From positions 1-26,642 of the forward strand of contig SLFV01000173.1 of NCBI GenBank assembly GCA_007124075.1: a stretch of DNA of 26,642 nucleotides. Reading direction: 5' to 3'. This stretch comes from Roseimaritima sp. (GTDB taxonomy: Bacteria > Planctomycetota > Planctomycetia > Pirellulales > Pirellulaceae). The notes beneath the pieces are model-generated. The model saw nothing but the letters and a program-made list of their open reading frames with translations. It was not told the origin of the DNA and made no database searches. A program made the translations under genes and the position numbers. Positions 24,197 through 26,642 of this stretch are shown here, in pieces; position 1 is the first letter of the stretch, and each line of letters opens with the position of its first letter.

Positions 24197-25177
24197 TCAA
24201 AAACCGTTTGCCGAGTCGGCATAGGCTGGTTCGGACTGTAAATTGCGGTCCCCACCGCCATCCGTGTCAACAACTTGATTGGCCTCGATCATGGCATTGC
24301 GAATTTGTTCGCTCAGACTGGCCAAGCTGCCGGGCGAGTGCGGAATCAAGATGGCATTCGTGCGGGACGAGGCTCCGATCTCCTTCAAGGTGTCGAAATA
24401 CTGAGTCATCAGAACAAGATTCATCACGTCCTTGGCCGTCGTGCCTGGTACGGACCGTCGGAACTCGTCGACTGAATCACGCAATCCCGCGACGATGGCT
24501 TGCCGTTGGTCGGCAATGCCCCGTCCTTGCAAGGCTTTGCTTTGGGCATCACCCTCAGCCGACTTGACCTTGATAATCCGTTCGGCCTCTCCTTTTTCAG
24601 TCGCTGCCACCCGCATCCGCTGCGCCGCGTTGATCTCGTTCATCGACTGTTTCACCTTTGCGTCGGGATCGATGTCAGTAACCAGCGCTTTGAGAATCCC
24701 ATAGCCAAAGCCTTCCATGACCAGTTCAAGTTCCGACTTGACGATGTTGGCGATATCGTCTTTCTTCTCGAACACATCGTCGAGCTTGATTTTAGGTACC
24801 TGCGCCCGTACCACGTCGAAAACGTAAGACGTGATCTGACGCTGCGCGTCATCCAGCTTGTAGTAAGCGTCGTAGGCTTTTTCCGGCAGCACGTAGAACT
24901 GCACGGCGACGACCATCTGTACGAACACATTGTCCTCGGTTTTAGTTTCGATCTTGACGTCCAACTGCTGCACTCGCAGGTTGATGCGAGCAACCACGCT
25001 GTCGATAAACGGAATTTTGACATTTAGCCCGGGCCCGGCCTCGCGCACAAACTTTCCGAAACGTTGCACAATTGCCGCGGTACGCTGTTGCACCATAAAA
25101 AATGTCGAGGCCAGCAGAGTCACGGCGACTACGCCAGCAATGCTCAGGGCGATCGAGATGTAGGGGAGATCGAACAT
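24197..25177 (-). CDS. SPFH/band 7 (stomatin/prohibitin-like) membrane protein
   Basis: This 326-residue protein has one N-terminal transmembrane helix (about 7-30), then the band-7 core VQQRTAAIVQRFGKFVREAG, GLNVKIPFIDSVVARINLRV and VQMVVAVQFYV. A helical coiled-coil stretch follows (EKGEAERIIKVKSAEGDAQS and the next lines, about 190-235). The C-terminus is polar. Such proteins form large cage-like oligomers on membranes that organise lipids or protect other membrane proteins and proteases. It resembles the QmcA/slipin subgroup; no NfeD partner is next to it, but DUF502 follows directly. Its start is 76 bp downstream of the csrA stop. Confidence 0.93.
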   Translation of the reverse strand: MFDLPYISIALSIAGVVAVTLLASTFFMVQQRTAAIVQRFGKFVREAGPGLNVKIPFIDSVVARINLRVQQLDVKIETKTEDNVFVQMVVAVQFYVLPEKAYDAYYKLDDAQRQITSYVFDVVRAQVPKIKLDDVFEKKDDIANIVKSELELVMEGFGYGILKALVTDIDPDAKVKQSMNEINAAQRMRVAATEKGEAERIIKVKSAEGDAQSKALQGRGIADQRQAIVAGLRDSVDEFRRSVPGTTAKDVMNLVLMTQYFDTLKEIGASSRTNAILIPHSPGSLASLSEQIRNAMIEANQVVDTDGGGDRNLQSEPAYADSANGF

Positions 25178-25253
25178 GATTCAGATTCTGTTTTTAGTTG
25201 TGTAAAGTAAATAAAAGATTGCTACGGTGACGACTCGGGACCACTAACCTGAT
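25178..25253 (-). promoter_or_regulatory. A/T-rich upstream region of the SPFH gene
   Basis: It contains the AT-rich stretch TTTATTTACTTTACACAACT (minus strand) about 30 bases ahead of the SPFH ATG, so a promoter here is plausible, but no -35/-10 pair stands out. It separates csrA from the SPFH gene. Confidence 0.25.
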
Positions 25254-25586
25254 TCAATCGGTCAAGCGATGCGGCGGCAAAACTTCGGCGGCTGCGGGGA
25301 AATCCCGTTGGCGTTCGAGGCAAGCGGACGCTTCACGATCATCTCTCTTGGCAGCAACCTCGTTCGCTGCGACTTCGTTGGTTGCCGGACGATTCGCTTG
25401 CTGGTCGGTGGTGGGCATCCGTTGCTGCAGTTCCGACGGCCAAATTCGAATGTTTCCGGCAGCTTGGAAGCCCAGCACCACCCGGCTCCCCAGAATCCGG
25501 ATCACGGTGACGGTGCGCAACAGTGCGCAGCCGTCAGTTCCGCCGACGACCACCGATTCCTGGCTCTTTCTGGGCAAAACAAGCAT
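25254..25586 (-). CDS. csrA: divergent CsrA-family RNA-binding protein with C-terminal extension
   Basis: This 110-residue protein opens MLVLPRKSQESVVVGG, the CsrA first strand with Leu4 and Arg6 kept. A 6-residue insertion (TDGCAL region) precedes the next strand RTVTVIRILGSRVVLGFQA, then NIRIWPSEL. The position of Arg44, a main RNA-binding residue of E. coli CsrA (VHREEI), is Pro50 here. Residues 55-110 form a polar Gln/Ala/Arg-rich tail with a repeated NEVAA, absent from ordinary CsrA (about 60 residues). CsrA normally dimerises and binds GGA motifs in mRNA leaders to control translation. The start overlaps the DUF2294 stop (TAATG), so the two are coupled. Confidence 0.82.
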   Translation of the reverse strand: MLVLPRKSQESVVVGGTDGCALLRTVTVIRILGSRVVLGFQAAGNIRIWPSELQQRMPTTDQQANRPATNEVAANEVAAKRDDREASACLERQRDFPAAAEVLPPHRLTD

Positions 25587-26104
25587 TACTCTGACTCCGT
25601 TTTTTTCGATCGCGTTACTGAAACGTCATGTTCTGTGTCCCCAAACTGCTGTGATTTCCACTTTTTTTCGGGACCTTGCGAGGAATCGGCAGATCGCTCA
25701 TCCGTCATCCCGTCCCATGCTTCCGCAGTCAGGCCGCCGTCCAACTGGAACACTTGCACCATCGTCCCGGTGGTGAAGACCTGCACGACGGCACCGGTCG
25801 ATGGTTCGACTTCTGCGGATGCTTCGCGGACGGCGAGCCCGGTGATTCGCTCGATTTCCTCCCGTAGCGGGCCGAGCGAGTTCTCGAACAGTTGGCGGTG
25901 AAACTCCCGCACCTGGGCGGCCCCCTCAGGAGTCCGAGATAGAGCTTTTTCCGCTAGCGTCAGCGCCCCGTGCAGCGTCACGACCAGCGTGCCCTCGCTG
26001 AGCACCACCCTCACAGAGTCGGGAGCATGCCCGGTTCGCTGCAATTGGAAATCGCGAACCGCACGTGCCACCTGTTCCGCCATGGTTAACGGAGAATTGT
26101 TCAT
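25586..26104 (-). CDS. DUF2294 (MpsC-type) protein
   Basis: In this 172-residue protein residues 1-115 carry the DUF2294 domain: VARAVRDFQLQRTGHAPDSV, then VRVVLSEGTLVVTLHGALT, LAEKALSRTPEG and VREFHRQLFENS. It ends with the usual VEPSTGAVVQVFTTG strand. The 55-residue tail is acidic and Lys/Ser-rich. DUF2294 has been renamed MpsC after a Na+-translocating membrane-potential system in staphylococci. Whether that role applies here is uncertain because no MpsA/B genes are adjacent. A strong GGAGGGAG lies about 11 bases before the ATG. It is the first gene of the island and is translationally coupled to csrA. Confidence 0.88.
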   Translation of the reverse strand: MNNSPLTMAEQVARAVRDFQLQRTGHAPDSVRVVLSEGTLVVTLHGALTLAEKALSRTPEGAAQVREFHRQLFENSLGPLREEIERITGLAVREASAEVEPSTGAVVQVFTTGTMVQVFQLDGGLTAEAWDGMTDERSADSSQGPEKKWKSQQFGDTEHDVSVTRSKKTESE

Positions 26105-26158
26105 CTAAATCGTCTCCCTCCTGCGCACCGCGCCAGCCACTGGTGGCCGACAGGGCAC

Positions 26159-26207
26159 AAAAAAAACCGACGTACCGGAATCCCTAACAGGTCTTCCGGC
26201 GCGTCGG
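26159..26207 (-). terminator. strong intrinsic terminator (minus strand)
   Basis: Arms 26194-26207 and 26167-26180 (CCGACGCGCCGGAA with TTCCGGTACGTCGG on the transcript) form a 14-position stem with a two-base internal mismatch and a 13-nt loop. Eight T residues follow on the minus strand (26159-26166). The stem and U run are textbook. It lies 168 bp past the partial gene's stop and 55 bp ahead of the DUF2294 start. Confidence 0.75.
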
Positions 26208-26294
26208 CTTACTTGTTCACCAGCCCCCTGGCGCGGCCAAGGTGCTTTTAAATCAGTCTTCCGAAAATCTTTTCTAGTTCACTTACACTGCTGC
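26159..26294 (-). ncRNA. candidate small RNA or attenuated leader upstream of DUF2294-csrA
   Basis: Transcription from the promoter at 26301-26309 would start near 26294 and stop at the terminator at 26159, giving about 135 nt. It would carry a CCTTGGC/GCCAGGG hairpin around 26222-26238 and the terminator stem. GGA occurs three times in it, including within the terminator loop (AGGGA), and CGGAAGAC occurs twice. CsrA binds GGA, so a link to the downstream csrA is conceivable. If polymerase reads through, the same RNA is the leader of DUF2294-csrA. Confidence 0.4.
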
Positions 26295-26300
26295 GTCTGA

Positions 26301-26309
26301 ATTATACCA
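26301..26309 (-). promoter_or_regulatory. extended -10 promoter TGGTATAAT
   Basis: The minus strand reads TGGTATAAT (consensus TATAAT at 26301-26306 with the TGn extension at 26307-26309). The -35 region at the right distance (TGTCCG) is poor, as expected for extended -10 promoters. It faces the candidate small RNA and the DUF2294-csrA genes. Confidence 0.5.
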
Positions 26310-26374
26310 GTACCCAATCGATTCGGACAGCGACTTTGGTCACTTAATTCCAATATTTGTCAAAGTAGATGATT

Positions 26375-26642
26375 TCAACTGTCCACCAGGGCGTGTTTAC
26401 GGCCAGGTTGCAATGCGAGTTCCGCTGTCGGGGTCTGCAAGCTTCTGGGAAGTGGCGCCAACGCAAAGCCGAAGGTTCGCTGTCGCAGACGGAGATAATC
26501 GTCGGCACGGTCCAGGCTCACGCGTCGAATCCCGCCGGACATGGGATGCCTGAACCGCCATGCGCTGTAGCGGTTGAACAGCGACATGGCCAGGTTCCCC
26601 AGCGAGCGGGTAAGCATGCGGGGGCCGCGGATACGCGTTTCA
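26375..26642 (-). CDS. partial gene of unknown function, runs off the window
   Basis: A minus-strand frame is open from the right edge to a stop at 26375-26377. It has no stop upstream, so it is the C-terminal part of a longer gene or begins at an internal ATG (26617). The visible protein is basic and Arg-rich (LFNRYSAWRFRHPMSGGIRR, then LDRADDYLRLRQRTFGFALA) and ends ALQPGRKHALVDS. No family was recognised and no transmembrane segment is seen. It could still be a chance frame, but its length, lack of stops and a terminator 168 bp beyond its stop support a real gene. Confidence 0.45.
   Translation of the reverse strand, partial: ETRIRGPRMLTRSLGNLAMSLFNRYSAWRFRHPMSGGIRRVSLDRADDYLRLRQRTFGFALAPLPRSLQTPTAELALQPGRKHALVDS

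Noticed and set aside
23794..24567. 257-codon plus-strand frame opposite DUF502 and SPFH
   Set aside because: Antisense to two secure genes; composition typical of a shadow.
25269..25901. 210-codon plus-strand frame opposite csrA and DUF2294
   Set aside because: Crosses both genes antisense; no motif support.
1..26642. CRISPR arrays, tRNA or rRNA genes, intact transposases
   Set aside because: No regularly spaced repeats, cloverleaf-like segments or transposase motifs were seen by eye.

Overview
The window looks like chromosomal DNA of a planctomycete, probably of the Pirellulales. This is inferred from a DUF1559 prepilin-like protein, from secreted proteins without known function, from weak or absent Shine-Dalgarno sites ahead of many housekeeping genes, from a CsrA with an internal insertion, and from the style of the ribosomal proteins. 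No tRNA, rRNA, CRISPR array or intact insertion sequence was seen.

Region 1 (1-3704, minus strand) is the start of the S10 ribosomal protein operon: promoter, leader, rpsJ, rplC, rplD, rplW, rplB and a partial rpsS. Region 2 (3892-11129) holds single genes: a secreted protein of unknown function, a GMC-family FAD oxidoreductase, an aspartate/aromatic aminotransferase, an HtrA-like protease with two PDZ domains, and a lipoprotein that joins a degenerate metallophosphatase-like domain to four haem-c motifs.

Region 3 (11402-18184, plus strand) is the most striking part. It is a tight nine-gene operon: an ECF sigma factor, a small membrane protein in the anti-sigma position, three successive divergent GspF/PilC-like inner membrane proteins, two short E5-bearing pseudopilins, a GspK/PilX-like pseudopilin without E5, and a DUF1559 prepilin-like protein. 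Almost every junction overlaps by 1 to 8 bases. No assembly ATPase, secretin or prepilin peptidase is present. It looks like a self-regulated, reduced type II secretion/type IV pilus-like assembly.

Region 4 (18185-19558) has no intact gene. It contains an 18-bp tandem repeat and a decayed, internally deleted remnant of a cyclic beta-1,2-glucan synthase (NdvB-like) gene.

Region 5 (19559-26104, minus strand) is an envelope/stress island of small genes. In transcription order these are DUF2294 (MpsC), a divergent csrA, an SPFH/band-7 protein, DUF502, DUF1328, a lipoprotein, a GlsB/YeaQ-type protein, a small TCDG-type domain protein, a frameshifted Spy-like LTxxQ gene, a Gly/Tyr-rich secreted protein, a one-helix membrane protein and DUF3309. 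Ahead of the DUF2294-csrA pair lie an extended -10 promoter and a strong intrinsic terminator. Together they predict either a small RNA of about 135 nt or an attenuated leader. A partial, unidentified gene runs off the right edge.
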